A stretch of DNA of 49,313 nt from a virus. The position numbers were made by a program, and so were the translations under genes. The stretch is from positions 1-49,313 of the IMG/VR virus record IMGVR_UViG_3300001041_000026. One strand, given 5' to 3'. A model generated the notes under the pieces. That model ran no database searches and was not told where the DNA came from. It was given only the letters and a program-made list of their open reading frames with translations. Position 1 is the stretch's first letter; every line of letters starts with the position of its first letter. Positions 35,001 through 41,253 of this stretch are shown here, piece by piece.

Positions 35001-36551
35001 TTGTATCCCTGCATTATGCATAACTTCACTTGACCCAAAACCCGTGTACATAAAAAAGCTTTTACTATTTGCTTTAATAAGACTCTCAAGTGCTTTCTTC
35101 CGAAGCTTATTAGGTGATAAAGTTACATCAAGGGGCTCAGCATGGGTGATACCATTTTTGGTATCAACTCCAATAATATAAATGGCCTTATCAGCATCAT
35201 GGATACTAAGATTATTTTTGATGTAGTCTTTTACATCATCTACACCATTCATCCTAGGCCCAGGTACACTGGCATCTTTCTCTTGATAGGTTTCATAGAT
35301 AGGTGCCTGCTCAGTTCTCATGATTTTAGAACGATCCATATTTTTGTTGAATTCAACGATACTTCCATTACCATTTAGAGCTGTGTACTCATTGTCACCT
35401 ATAACAACGTGACCACCGAACCGCATACCCATGTGATCTGCTACATCCCTAAAGCGCTCAGTAACTGCCACATCCGGTTGACTCGGGGTACTATCTCCTG
35501 TTGGGTGATTATGGATTAGGTAAACTGTATCTGCACCAGATAGGAGCGGTACTTTCATCATGTCCTTAGGGTCAATAATACTTGAATCAACATTACCTAT
35601 GTGAGCGCAGTGGATGCCCACGACTTCCCCATTTTTAGTTCCCAGCACATAGCTCTTTTCACGATCTGAGTCGGTTAAATCTGCAAAAACTTGGGCCACA
35701 TCTTCACGACTATTTACCTGCATATTAGGCACAGCGTAACTACCTACTCGACGTGCAATAACTCTTACACGCCCTTTGTTTTGGAAGTCAGGAGCTAAGT
35801 CACTAAACTCTGAATCACTAGTCTTAGGTAGCAAAACAACCTTAGGCCTTGGTACTCTTTTCTTAACTAGATCATCAACTACCGGGGGCATCTTAGGCGC
35901 TGTTGCTTCCTTAGTTTTAGCTGCAGGTTTAGCTACTTTCTTAGGATTCTCATGCCCTGGTGCTAGACCACGGGCCATTTTATTTGTAGACATCCTATCC
36001 TCAAAATATTCCTGTCCCCAGCCCTTGAGCCTAGACTCTGCCATTTTTATAGCATCTTTTTCTCCAGTGAAGCACGAAATTATCCTAGTCCCTGTTGTAG
36101 TCTCATAGATATACGTGTCCTCGGGATGTTCAGGGTCCGGGTGCTCCATGAAAAATGATCCTTTAACAGCCTTTAACTTGACTTCCTTAGCCCCTACTGC
36201 CTCTATAAAGCTGCTTGCACCGGGGCTATACCTATAGAATTTCTTAGCTTCTTTTGGCTTAGCTACCTTTTTAGCTGCAGTTTTCTTGTCTGGTACCTTA
36301 ACTGCTGGATCAGGTTTCTTAGGAGCGGTCTTTTTTGGGGTAGTCTTGCTCTTGGTATCCTTTTTTGGTGTACTTGCCTTAGGTTTTGCCTTTGCACTTG
36401 TCTTAGAGGCCTTTTTAGGCTCCTCTCTAACAACTGGAGAGACAATACCCTCATGCTTTTTAGCAAACTTACCATCTCTTGCTCTTGGGTGAAGTTCTTG
36501 CTTAAAATACCCCTTTATAATATTTAGGTCTTTTAAGTTGAGTATTTCCAT
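29085..36551 (-). CDS. Giant polyvalent polyprotein: RadC/JAB, LPD1 metallopeptidase, ParB-like, ART-like (2488 aa)
   Basis: Parts in order: N-terminal IIKGYF and ELHPRARDGKF (11-29); Lys/Ala/Pro linker; a RadC/JAB domain (about 256-400) with HNHPTGDSTPSQPD, giving H347, H349 and D360; a second MPN-like copy without the HxH (about 430-555); tag LYIDLQKAL (563-571); repeat unit A1 (about 575-640); charged helices; LPD1-type metallopeptidase (about 1076-1350) with FGFKGIEFGNWV, HEWGH (1160-1164) and ELFARAFE; tags GAIQKGL and DLQKGII (1403-1417); ParB-like domain (1432-1525, VHDGHHKLEASKIQGY); tag KLQKSLV (1615-1621); an ADP-ribosyltransferase-like domain (1637-1735, MFRGIG, then CFSTLFSQAEGYA); tag LYIDLKKSI; repeat A2 (1754-1818); helices; and a C-terminal duplication (2257-2338 and 2370-2449). 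Such architectures are known as polyvalent proteins of phages (Iyer and co-workers, 2017). Most likely packaged and injected. Confidence 0.85.
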   Translation of the reverse strand: MEILNLKDLNIIKGYFKQELHPRARDGKFAKKHEGIVSPVVREEPKKASKTSAKAKPKASTPKKDTKSKTTPKKTAPKKPDPAVKVPDKKTAAKKVAKPKEAKKFYRYSPGASSFIEAVGAKEVKLKAVKGSFFMEHPDPEHPEDTYIYETTTGTRIISCFTGEKDAIKMAESRLKGWGQEYFEDRMSTNKMARGLAPGHENPKKVAKPAAKTKEATAPKMPPVVDDLVKKRVPRPKVVLLPKTSDSEFSDLAPDFQNKGRVRVIARRVGSYAVPNMQVNSREDVAQVFADLTDSDREKSYVLGTKNGEVVGIHCAHIGNVDSSIIDPKDMMKVPLLSGADTVYLIHNHPTGDSTPSQPDVAVTERFRDVADHMGMRFGGHVVIGDNEYTALNGNGSIVEFNKNMDRSKIMRTEQAPIYETYQEKDASVPGPRMNGVDDVKDYIKNNLSIHDADKAIYIIGVDTKNGITHAEPLDVTLSPNKLRKKALESLIKANSKSFFMYTGFGSSEVMHNAGIQDASKTLGIQLYDVIVPNTNSRQDIDAGHWTFRSYAERSIMNLVKGLYIDLQKALAPGKVTKTQAKALHKELPPGGVWRSMNGHHIYILNGKVLAGAIPGVKSAKKATKAHLAEHQETIDKEAKAAAKLKKLKARRDPAGLEGKKPTTKTGKEAIEDTLKEVNNKESSTKRTKVTPEFMAKQKEAVDALAKKPKPKSKKATLEEQQAEAKKMLEPTTKPKDKAKEILNSKNDKQDKIIQAASELTEAKRATDKVIKRKGVNDIRTEKQANNETAYDVGAKIGGARKDVAVFDAFLKSLSGQSLGDVEKMSPEQAQKLCVKKNLLKPVDFEADYKRGVDINVAITKQLIYDRITPKPSDDTPEARAGYLHAIKELQRQLEPVTSWDEFKKATRNLGDWMKAETPKNMGDQQRYLEYAQKQYEKEPTEDDLKERVYTPGSDVKWVTLTRDEWKKKKLDRVNDVKRDIEFAKKTAQSPYAPLGEKLTNFFTNYESRDRTMQTVASKNMTWDKYISKQKEASEAHKEEKGAKTKTKWEKMMPAKIQRSGGRDTKVQKPEEMVKTFGFKGIEFGNWVDDKSGNFHLVKCAEAFHDLADILGLQDKDVSMNGRLSMAFGARGKGKALAHYEALSKAINITKEGGAGSLAHEWGHAMDNILYQESAGRNSTNLASEGMGDVGDKRIKASYEVLMDAILKGDGSGIEYVDNKDNDYYSYYPKRRQAVADLGIAGAVLKYSKELDSARDRALSSTEDWAQRYNYDKAKKEKEIKKILRKHTTDKNAMVQEMAYHHKKLTGEVLDKIPVPNGMSQFYTDSKNVGGDTDYWISNCELFARAFETYVESKMRTGKIKNDYLVHGSWYDTKSTPYPKGKERDAINGAFDELMKNVRNSGAIQKGLSFDLQKGIIGRSDLQRPVIPITRSAYNVANTEGILYIPTNRLQTPFQTDKALDFDKVRSNVTRMENGENIDPIIIGWNYEVHDGHHKLEASKIQGYTHCPCIIGEFNGIDKQRLFEEYSELWKSFREDYAEPKKYKTRSLKTDIETTDLDGEKKAIIDYSERLKQIKDPRIRKILVEIIADEKNHKHNLAQVLSYLNGDKTALNSNKLQKSLVYLPEVDTGLSAFPYDNASGIMFRGIGQKEYDFIQKSGYIQTKGKGNDADQENVVTCFSTLFSQAEGYARSNYDLYNETMAYVLVVEYRGVENELGEIEVLEKTPASSIFGVIPVPKTPVMKGLYIDLKKSITRSEAKKVHKDLPEGGVWRTLMGHHVYIKDGKILAGSVPGVKGVKKATKEHLAGHQKTIDKEAKKAVPKANEVKGLVQREVGQLDRGMTALAKGKKLRAKLGDIHSSEDTYNAYARKVSEYKDRLGTDPHKLTYGDFYSTAREYQGFIGSDEMPLNALAKMNRLPNNGLRRELELHYNFVKRALEEGKEVPPEVLKDYPELVSVHKSEKPVYDKAKGEGTSKTKGVDAKMGSRLSATNAKKLMGEYGVPAGHREAVLNTLKHSTTSNSFSAQGRDELDVTGSKQVIGREYSAVDVQKAVESYKKDKKFAKDVAAKAIAINDAAKQEKKAKSDAKAQKELEHDEFLETIKANTDQMYKDQETREAKKNRTPEQVAADEKAFADFDPLALLMAGTEPNKEPWEMTPDEYFHDKMVKTGYMKGAQGEYVGVIHDRYREHLAGSASLAQQKEWSDQEHKKLILKHHAETTSMADAFKEFMDANKPKEEPKIAQYYKSNKSVGDRTGKLTYVPVDGKRIDIGGDVHAFIHKGAGGRGWVITEVRSGIMLANGKTQDETMVKAREAVTKLGPTKLAEGVKKHIDKHGESPATAEPGKAGTIFGSEQPVTPYHIAVPKGKNGKAKYTPVHNAEKVNVGKGIHAFIHGREGDWAVSEARSGLKITSNSSKNLAVKIAKELIERNRENLDTMIQKHIEKHGESPKTAPTFDEYVKKEVKGSTDHLSVEAWGSYRRSYDSIYNGKR
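29205..29783 (-). repeat. C-terminal tandem duplication in the 2488-aa protein
   Basis: Two related units of about 80 residues (2257-2338, DNA 29538-29783; 2370-2449, DNA 29205-29444) share the pattern Y-PV, then HAFIH, a WVI/WAV strand, SE/TE-RSG, a helix, and KHIxKHGESP-TA at the end. They differ enough (about 40 percent identical by eye) to be an old duplication. The fold is not recognised. Confidence 0.7.
31098..31334 (-). repeat. Second copy of the tag-plus-A unit in the 2488-aa protein
   Basis: Residues 1739-1818 (MKGLYIDLKKSI followed by GGVWRTLMGHHVYI, then DGKILAGSVPGVK and KATKEHLAGHQKTIDKEAKK) repeat the unit found at residues 560-640 (MNLVKGLYIDLQKAL, GGVWRSMNGHHIYI). The two copies are about 60 percent identical by eye. 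The A unit always follows a putative cleavage tag. Confidence 0.75.
34632..34880 (-). repeat. First copy of the tag-plus-A unit in the 2488-aa protein
   Basis: Residues 558-640: LVKGLYIDLQKAL tag, then KALHKELPPGGVW, NGHHIYILNGKVLAGAIPG and KKATKAHLAEHQETIDKEAK. It is paired with the copy at 31098-31334. The position is just after the JAB region and before the long helical and metallopeptidase region. Confidence 0.75.
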
Positions 36552-36562
36552 GCTCGTCCCTC

Positions 36563-36817
36563 CTATACTTCAGCTACCTCCGGTTCTTTTACTGATATCT
36601 TTGATGGCCACATGTTTTCTGTGTAGTAGGCCTTAGTCATTTGACCTCTGCAGTGTAATTCTAAGGACTTCACTAGGCCTTTCCGCTCCATATGCCTAAG
36701 CTGCTCCCGGTCAACATCAATGGACTTCAGAACTTGAGCGGTTACCGGGTAACCTGTGCCCCTTACCAGTCGTTCGATGGTTTGAGCAACGAACTGCGTA
36801 TCAATAGGTTTTTTCAT
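36563..36817 (-). CDS. Small winged-helix-like protein (84 aa)
   Basis: The helix-turn-helix-like order (GYPVTAQVLKSIDVDREQLR, then HMERKGLVKSLELHCRGQMT and KAYYT) fits a small winged helix, with RGLV and KAYY at the wing. Two K-S motifs (VLKSI, LVKSL) also match the putative prohead protease tag, although here they may just be part of the fold. It is the first minus-strand gene after the divergent promoter, directly upstream of the giant gene. It could regulate transcription or be a packaged small protein. Confidence 0.5.
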   Translation of the reverse strand: MKKPIDTQFVAQTIERLVRGTGYPVTAQVLKSIDVDREQLRHMERKGLVKSLELHCRGQMTKAYYTENMWPSKISVKEPEVAEV

Positions 36818-36842
36818 TCTTTGCCAGCTCCTCTTTTACTAA

Positions 36843-36871
36843 TTGTGTATTACCTGTGATTGCAGTATAAT
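36843..36871 (+). promoter_or_regulatory. Sigma-A-like promoter for the plus-strand endonuclease gene
   Basis: -35 TTGTGT (36843-36848), 17-nt spacer, -10 TATAAT (36866-36871). The ATG of the gene is 35 bases downstream with AAGGGGG before it. The -10 overlaps an inverted repeat. Confidence 0.6.
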
Positions 36872-36892
36872 GTCTATGACTACATTATACAA
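36864..36892 (-). promoter_or_regulatory. Overlapping divergent promoter for the minus-strand giant-gene operon
   Basis: On the minus strand: TTGTAT (36892-36887), 17-nt spacer, TATACT (36869-36864). It faces the small winged-helix-like gene and the 2488-aa gene. It interleaves with the plus-strand promoter, so one regulator could control both. Confidence 0.5.
36866..36889. promoter_or_regulatory. Operator-like inverted repeat between divergent promoters
   Basis: TATAATGT (36866-36873), 8-nt spacer, ACATTATA (36882-36889): a perfect 8-bp inverted repeat covering both -10 regions. Typical of a dimeric repressor site. The repressor is unknown; the endonuclease's own helix-turn-helix-like part or the small winged-helix protein are candidates. 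Confidence 0.5.
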
Positions 36893-36905
36893 GGGGGAAT
36901 TACTA

Positions 36906-37745
36906 ATGGCTGTACGATGGAAATTAAAACATCTTTCTGATGATGAACTGGCTGAATTACTAAGATACAAGGTAGAGATTGAATTTAAGACAGTAACAAT
37001 GATTATGGATGACTTAGACGTATCACGAACAATGGTGCTAAACTGGCTCAAGAAATTTAGTGTTCCGTTACCTATGGTAAGAAAAATATTTAGGCATCTA
37101 ACTGATCCCCAACTTAAAGACCTTCTAAATCAAAAAATATGGGTAGAGAATAAATCTATTGAAGCACTTGAACGTGAGTACAGTGTTTCTACCCCTGCAC
37201 TATTCGATTGGTGTAAAAGACTTGGTGTACCAACTCGTAGTGGCTCAGAGGCTAACTTAATTCGCTTTGCCAATTCAACTAAAGAGGAAAATCTTGCTAT
37301 AACAGCTAAAGCACATGCTGCGGTGCGTGGCTCCAAACGTAGTAAAGCTGACTTAGAGAAACGTGCCCTGAGCGTCGAGCACCAACCAATGTCTAAATGG
37401 GAACTATGGTTTGCTAAATGGCTACTTGAGGCTAACATCACAGGCTTCAGACATAACTATGCTCTTAATATATTTAATTTAGACTTTGCTTTCCCAGAAA
37501 ATAAGATAGCTATTGAGATAGATGGTGGTGGGTGGCACTCTTCTGAGCGTAAACAACTACAGGATGCAAAGAAAGAAGCCTTTTTATTTGAACAGGGGTG
37601 GACTCTATACAGAGTAACTAGCAACGGTTGGAAAAGTAAAAGAGTTATTACTGAATATCCACAAAGTTATAAACGTAGGTCCTTAGAATTGATACAAGTA
37701 TTAAAAGCTACTTTAAATTCAAATCTGGACCAAGGCCCCTTTTAA
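36906..37745 (+). CDS. Putative homing endonuclease, Vsr-like nuclease domain (279 aa)
   Basis: Residues 1-120 contain two helix-turn-helix-like segments (VTMIMDDLDVSRTMVLNWLK; IEALEREYSVSTPALFDWCK) suited to DNA binding. The C-terminal 110 residues have WELWFAKWLLEANI, then FRHNYALNIFNLDFAFPENK, IAIEIDGGGWHSSE and LFEQGWTLYRVTSN. That is the Vsr/DUF559-like PD-(D/E)xK layout, found in free-standing phage homing endonucleases such as I-Bth0305I. It is the only long gene against the direction of transcription in the head module, it has its own promoter, and its 3' end overlaps the MuF gene by 38 bp. ATG 36906 with AAGGGGG eight bases upstream is the start; the frame extends upstream through the promoter but is not used. 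Confidence 0.75.
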   Translation: MAVRWKLKHLSDDELAELLRYKVEIEFKTVTMIMDDLDVSRTMVLNWLKKFSVPLPMVRKIFRHLTDPQLKDLLNQKIWVENKSIEALEREYSVSTPALFDWCKRLGVPTRSGSEANLIRFANSTKEENLAITAKAHAAVRGSKRSKADLEKRALSVEHQPMSKWELWFAKWLLEANITGFRHNYALNIFNLDFAFPENKIAIEIDGGGWHSSERKQLQDAKKEAFLFEQGWTLYRVTSNGWKSKRVITEYPQSYKRRSLELIQVLKATLNSNLDQGPF

Positions 37746-38958
37746 GCCTTTCCTCCTGAATAAGCTCTACAGTGGTCTTAAGCTTAGGTTTCCCGTCTTG
37801 GTCTACTTTGTAGAATCGAGACACGGCGTGGAAACGGTGCCGACATTGAACGTGCAAGGGAACACAGGGTATCCACTCCTTAACCGTCCGGCCATAGTTA
37901 CTCTTGCCTACCCATATGTACTTCTGAGGGTCAGCTCCCGGGTCTGAGGTCACTATGAAGGTCTTGCCTTCAATAAGTTTTTTACAGTGTTCGCAACTAC
38001 CCTCAACAGGTGGAACCCACACTGTATCCCCTTCTGAACAGCCTGCTAAAAACGCGTCATTACTTGCCATGGATATTTCTGTGAGGCTAACTCTTCTCCA
38101 ATCTCTGTTCTGCTCCCCAAAAGCATCAAAGAGGGCTTGAGCTAACTTCTGAGCACCCCAGCGCTCATTCTGTGCTCGGATCACTAATTGCCGGACACCT
38201 GCTCGGTGGCGATCACTTATCTCTGTCAGCTTATCGCCCGCTCGTAAATTTGCATGTTCTACTGCCCTAAGTTCTTGGGGTTGTAGAGGAAGGATCTTCA
38301 CTGTTCGACCTTCTGCCTTAGCCCTCTCCTGCTCTTTAAGAGTTAGAACTAACCCTTCATGCTCTGCCTCTTTAATCGTTGAGGGAAAGCGGTCTACAAA
38401 AGCGCCTACAGTGCTCAACATCTCAGTGTCTGCATGACTCCGGATCTTAGCTATAAACGCTGCTCTTACTGCAAACTGCTCAGCTAACTTTGCATAGTCC
38501 GGTAACTTTTGTTTCATGATATCGTCAATTTGCTTAAGCTTAGCTTTTGTCCACTCACTACCCTCCTGCAGTAGCTTAGTAAAAGCATTGCGCTTAGTCT
38601 TCGATAGGTTGATAAGATCACTTAACTTGTGCTTACCATTGTCCAAGGCCTTAAACAATTGATCTTCATAGGTTAAGTATTCTGGACTGAAGGCCTTCTG
38701 TAGTTGTATTGGCTCATCACTTCGCTCCAAGGCTGCTATGAGCTCAGCCATATTCTCTAGAGCTGGACCCACTAGTATTTCATAAAGTTCATCCTCAGCT
38801 TCACCGAGTAACTGCTCATCGTTCGTGGTCCACACTGTGCGTTCTAATCCCGAGGCCTTAGGGCTTTTAATATCTAGGGCCTTAGATAGTTCAGAGACTA
38901 TCTGAAGCTTATGATCATTTGACAATGCCTGCAGAGTCTTCGGAAGTACGATATTCAA
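37708..38958 (-). CDS. MuF-like phage head morphogenesis protein
   Basis: About 416 aa. Residues about 250-390 hold the MuF domain: RWGAQKLAQALFDAFGEQNR, then RVSLTEISMASNDAFLAG, VEGSCEHCKKLIEGKTF and PLHVQCRHRF, with three Cys and a His that can bind a metal. MuF-type proteins enter the head with DNA in SPP1-like phages. The N-terminal half has the putative protease tags ELSKALDIK, LQKAFSPEYL and LFKALDNG. TTG at 38958 is nine bases from AGGAGG; TTG codons at 38967 and 38976 are too close to it, though the frame extends to 38976. The 3' end overlaps the convergent endonuclease gene. Its place next to the portal is typical. Confidence 0.82.
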   Translation of the reverse strand: MNIVLPKTLQALSNDHKLQIVSELSKALDIKSPKASGLERTVWTTNDEQLLGEAEDELYEILVGPALENMAELIAALERSDEPIQLQKAFSPEYLTYEDQLFKALDNGKHKLSDLINLSKTKRNAFTKLLQEGSEWTKAKLKQIDDIMKQKLPDYAKLAEQFAVRAAFIAKIRSHADTEMLSTVGAFVDRFPSTIKEAEHEGLVLTLKEQERAKAEGRTVKILPLQPQELRAVEHANLRAGDKLTEISDRHRAGVRQLVIRAQNERWGAQKLAQALFDAFGEQNRDWRRVSLTEISMASNDAFLAGCSEGDTVWVPPVEGSCEHCKKLIEGKTFIVTSDPGADPQKYIWVGKSNYGRTVKEWIPCVPLHVQCRHRFHAVSRFYKVDQDGKPKLKTTVELIQEERLKRGLGPDLNLK

Positions 38959-38981
38959 TTGCTTCAACCTCCTCAACTCCT

Positions 38982-39341
38982 CTAATCAATATCATTTTCG
39001 TCCAATTCAGGTAAATCCACTGTTTGGCCTGCTAACACATGAGTTGAATCACTAAGAAACTGTATTCTACCGTCTGTTACAAAACTATGACATACCAGTG
39101 GAATTGACTCAATATGCTCACCATTCAGGATTCTCTTAGCTTCTTCATCACTTATTGGTTTTGTACCTCGCACTAGTATTGAAGGTGTAACTGTCGGTTT
39201 TTCTTGACTTCCATTCCAATTCCAACCATTTGAAGTGTTAACTTTAACTGCATGGTACTCGTTACACCCTGGGCACCAGAGCCACAGAAGATCATATTCT
39301 TGAACGCCATCCTTGCAGTGCCTTAATCTAGACTTAGTCAT
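38982..39341 (-). CDS. DUF6527-family phage protein (119 aa)
   Basis: The C-terminal region (SIPLVCHSFVTDGRIQFLSD, then THVLAGQTVDLPEL) matches the family pattern in which a CHxFV-DGxIQFL-D-TH-LAG-TVDLP string is conserved. The N-terminal CPGC at about 23-26 and NGSQEKPTVTPSIL also fit. The function of the family is unknown; homologues are often labelled ammonia monooxygenase or anaerobic dehydrogenase in error. It lies between the portal and MuF genes, so a head-related role is possible. Confidence 0.75.
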   Translation of the reverse strand: MTKSRLRHCKDGVQEYDLLWLWCPGCNEYHAVKVNTSNGWNWNGSQEKPTVTPSILVRGTKPISDEEAKRILNGEHIESIPLVCHSFVTDGRIQFLSDSTHVLAGQTVDLPELDENDID

Positions 39342-39357
39342 TTACACCGTCCCCTTT

Positions 39358-41160
39358 TTAGTAATCTCCCCACTCAATTGATACCTGCAGCTCGTCCTCT
39401 TCGGAATCTAATACTTCGGAAGAATCTATAAGAGATTTCTTAAGCGGTGGCTTCTTAGCCTGTGCTTTTGCTTTCATCTGTTCAATATTTGTCTGATGCT
39501 TTTGGTCAAGCTGTTTACCTTCAAGACCTTGTTTATGCTTGATTTTCTCTAGGTTAACTTGATGTTCTTGATCCAACTTCTTAGCTTCTAATCCCTGCTG
39601 GTGTTGCTTATCCATGACTTCTAAAGCCTTACTATGGGTATCATCAGCAGTCATCTTCTCCTGTGCTCCGTCGATAGCACCCTGCTGTTGTTGCTGTGCT
39701 TGCTGTTCTTCTGCCATCTTAGCATTGACTTCAGCCATAAACACCTGAATTAGGGTGGGGTTACCAGGTGCTGTTGTCCATTGAGCGGGTTTACCTTCCT
39801 CATCCAACAGTTCATCCATGTCTTCTTTCTTCCGGATCTCTGCAACGACGACAACTCCCGAGTCAATCTGCTCCTTATACCGCGCCCACTTCTGCTCCTC
39901 ATCTTGTTCATCAATTCCAATCCATGTAAAGGCAAACTGATCATCAATCCGGTCCACGACTTCTGAATTGAAGGTATTGGCTAAGAACTGCATGAGCGGG
40001 ACGAATCCTTTATCCTTTGACTGGTCAATCTTGACTTCTGTATTGTCCGATTTCATAGCTCCGTTGCCACCACTGGTCCAAGACTTAAAACCTACTTCAT
40101 TGGGATCGATCTGATACACTGCACAGGCGATATTGAACAAAAACTCTAAGAACTCATTGAACTCCATATCCCGATTATTTGCCTTAAAGTTTGTGAACTT
40201 AAACCCTGCTCCTTCTTTTAAGGCCATCACAGGCACTGCCCACTTCCCTGATGCGCCACTAGTCATCGCTTTCCAGTGCTTCTTAAAACCTTCTAAGTGT
40301 GAGTCTTCATAGCTACCCACGATTTCTAGTATCCCTTGGGGTAGGTGTGATTCACTGAAATAGCTTGTATTGTACCGGACGCTATTCATAATTCCTGTGA
40401 CAATCTCTATTAGTGTTTCAAGTTCTGACATTCCGAAGTCCACCATGTTGATATCTGTCTGAGGATTGCGAATAGCAAAACACAATTCGTCTTCTGTAAA
40501 CTCCGCAATAATCTGGCCATTAACCCTCTGCACATAGGATATGTCCTTAGCTATTGACTGCCCGGCCCGGGTCATTGGCTCATAGACAGGCATTTCCCGC
40601 TCTGCACCTGTTAGATCACTGGCTACAAGTTCAATCGTTGCGCCATCAATAGCCCATATCTCAGCTATGGTTCCTTTGCGATTACCTACATTTTCAAAGG
40701 TCACAACATCTAATGTCAAGGTATCACGTACAATCTTACGCATGAACTTATCAAAGTTGTCTTTGCGCTTAGCATTAGGCACGGCACCTGTGGTCATGAA
40801 GAACTCTTCCAGCTCGAAGGCTCGTTTTTTCTGGGCCTCTGACATTTTAGCTTCTCTGTCCTTCAGTACGATCTTAAATCCCATATCCCCTTCAAATCGT
40901 GGCCGTCGAGAGAACCGTGCAACTTGATTGAGTCTTGTGTTAATGATCGCAGCTACTGCAGGGACCTTAGCCATTCGTCTAAGCACAGAGTATGGAACAG
41001 CAGTAGGTTTCTGTCTTAGGCCGTTAGCCCCTGTCGTCATATACGGATCAATAATTGCAGACTTAGGCTTACCCATCTTTATCTTTTCTCCACTAGCAAA
41101 GGCCTTCAGAAGCTCTTCAGCTTTTGGGGCTGTTGCACAAATGTCTAGTATGTTATCCAT
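39358..41160 (-). CDS. Portal protein
   Basis: About 600 aa, HK97/SPP1-like. Landmarks: VPAVAAIINTRLNQVARFSR near the start; a clip or wing segment with TFENVGNRKGTIAEIWAIDG; ELCFAIRNPQTDINMVDFGM; and the stem region NRDMEFNEFLEFLFNIACAV plus YQIDPNEVGFKSW. A C-terminal extension has a Gln run and three about 20-residue Lys/Gln/His-rich repeats (KALEVMDKQHQQGLEAKKLD type) forming coiled coil, then the tag PPLKKSLIDS near the end. ATG 41160, seven bases after GGAGG, is a better start than ATG 41166. A terminator lies just upstream in the leader. Confidence 0.88.
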   Translation of the reverse strand: MDNILDICATAPKAEELLKAFASGEKIKMGKPKSAIIDPYMTTGANGLRQKPTAVPYSVLRRMAKVPAVAAIINTRLNQVARFSRRPRFEGDMGFKIVLKDREAKMSEAQKKRAFELEEFFMTTGAVPNAKRKDNFDKFMRKIVRDTLTLDVVTFENVGNRKGTIAEIWAIDGATIELVASDLTGAEREMPVYEPMTRAGQSIAKDISYVQRVNGQIIAEFTEDELCFAIRNPQTDINMVDFGMSELETLIEIVTGIMNSVRYNTSYFSESHLPQGILEIVGSYEDSHLEGFKKHWKAMTSGASGKWAVPVMALKEGAGFKFTNFKANNRDMEFNEFLEFLFNIACAVYQIDPNEVGFKSWTSGGNGAMKSDNTEVKIDQSKDKGFVPLMQFLANTFNSEVVDRIDDQFAFTWIGIDEQDEEQKWARYKEQIDSGVVVVAEIRKKEDMDELLDEEGKPAQWTTAPGNPTLIQVFMAEVNAKMAEEQQAQQQQQGAIDGAQEKMTADDTHSKALEVMDKQHQQGLEAKKLDQEHQVNLEKIKHKQGLEGKQLDQKHQTNIEQMKAKAQAKKPPLKKSLIDSSEVLDSEEDELQVSIEWGDY

Positions 41161-41183
41161 AACCATACCTCCTCTACCTAAAA

Positions 41184-41222
41184 CAAAAAGAGCAGACGAA
41201 GGTTGTCCCCTTCCTCCGCTCT
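41184..41222 (-). terminator. Intrinsic terminator upstream of the portal gene
   Basis: A 14-bp stem (41189-41202 with 41209-41222, one mismatch and one G-U) is followed on the minus strand by TTTTTGTTTT. It lies after the Ig-repeat gene and before the portal ribosome binding site. It should reduce expression of the portal gene relative to the Ig-repeat gene, or act as a control point. Confidence 0.75.
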
Positions 41223-41253
41223 TTCTTTAATTCCCCCTGGGCTCGTGGTTAGC

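Noticed and set aside
36843-36905. Upstream ATG of the endonuclease frame (would add 21 residues)
   Set aside because: That stretch contains the promoter and operator, and ATG 36906 has a well-spaced AAGGGGG.
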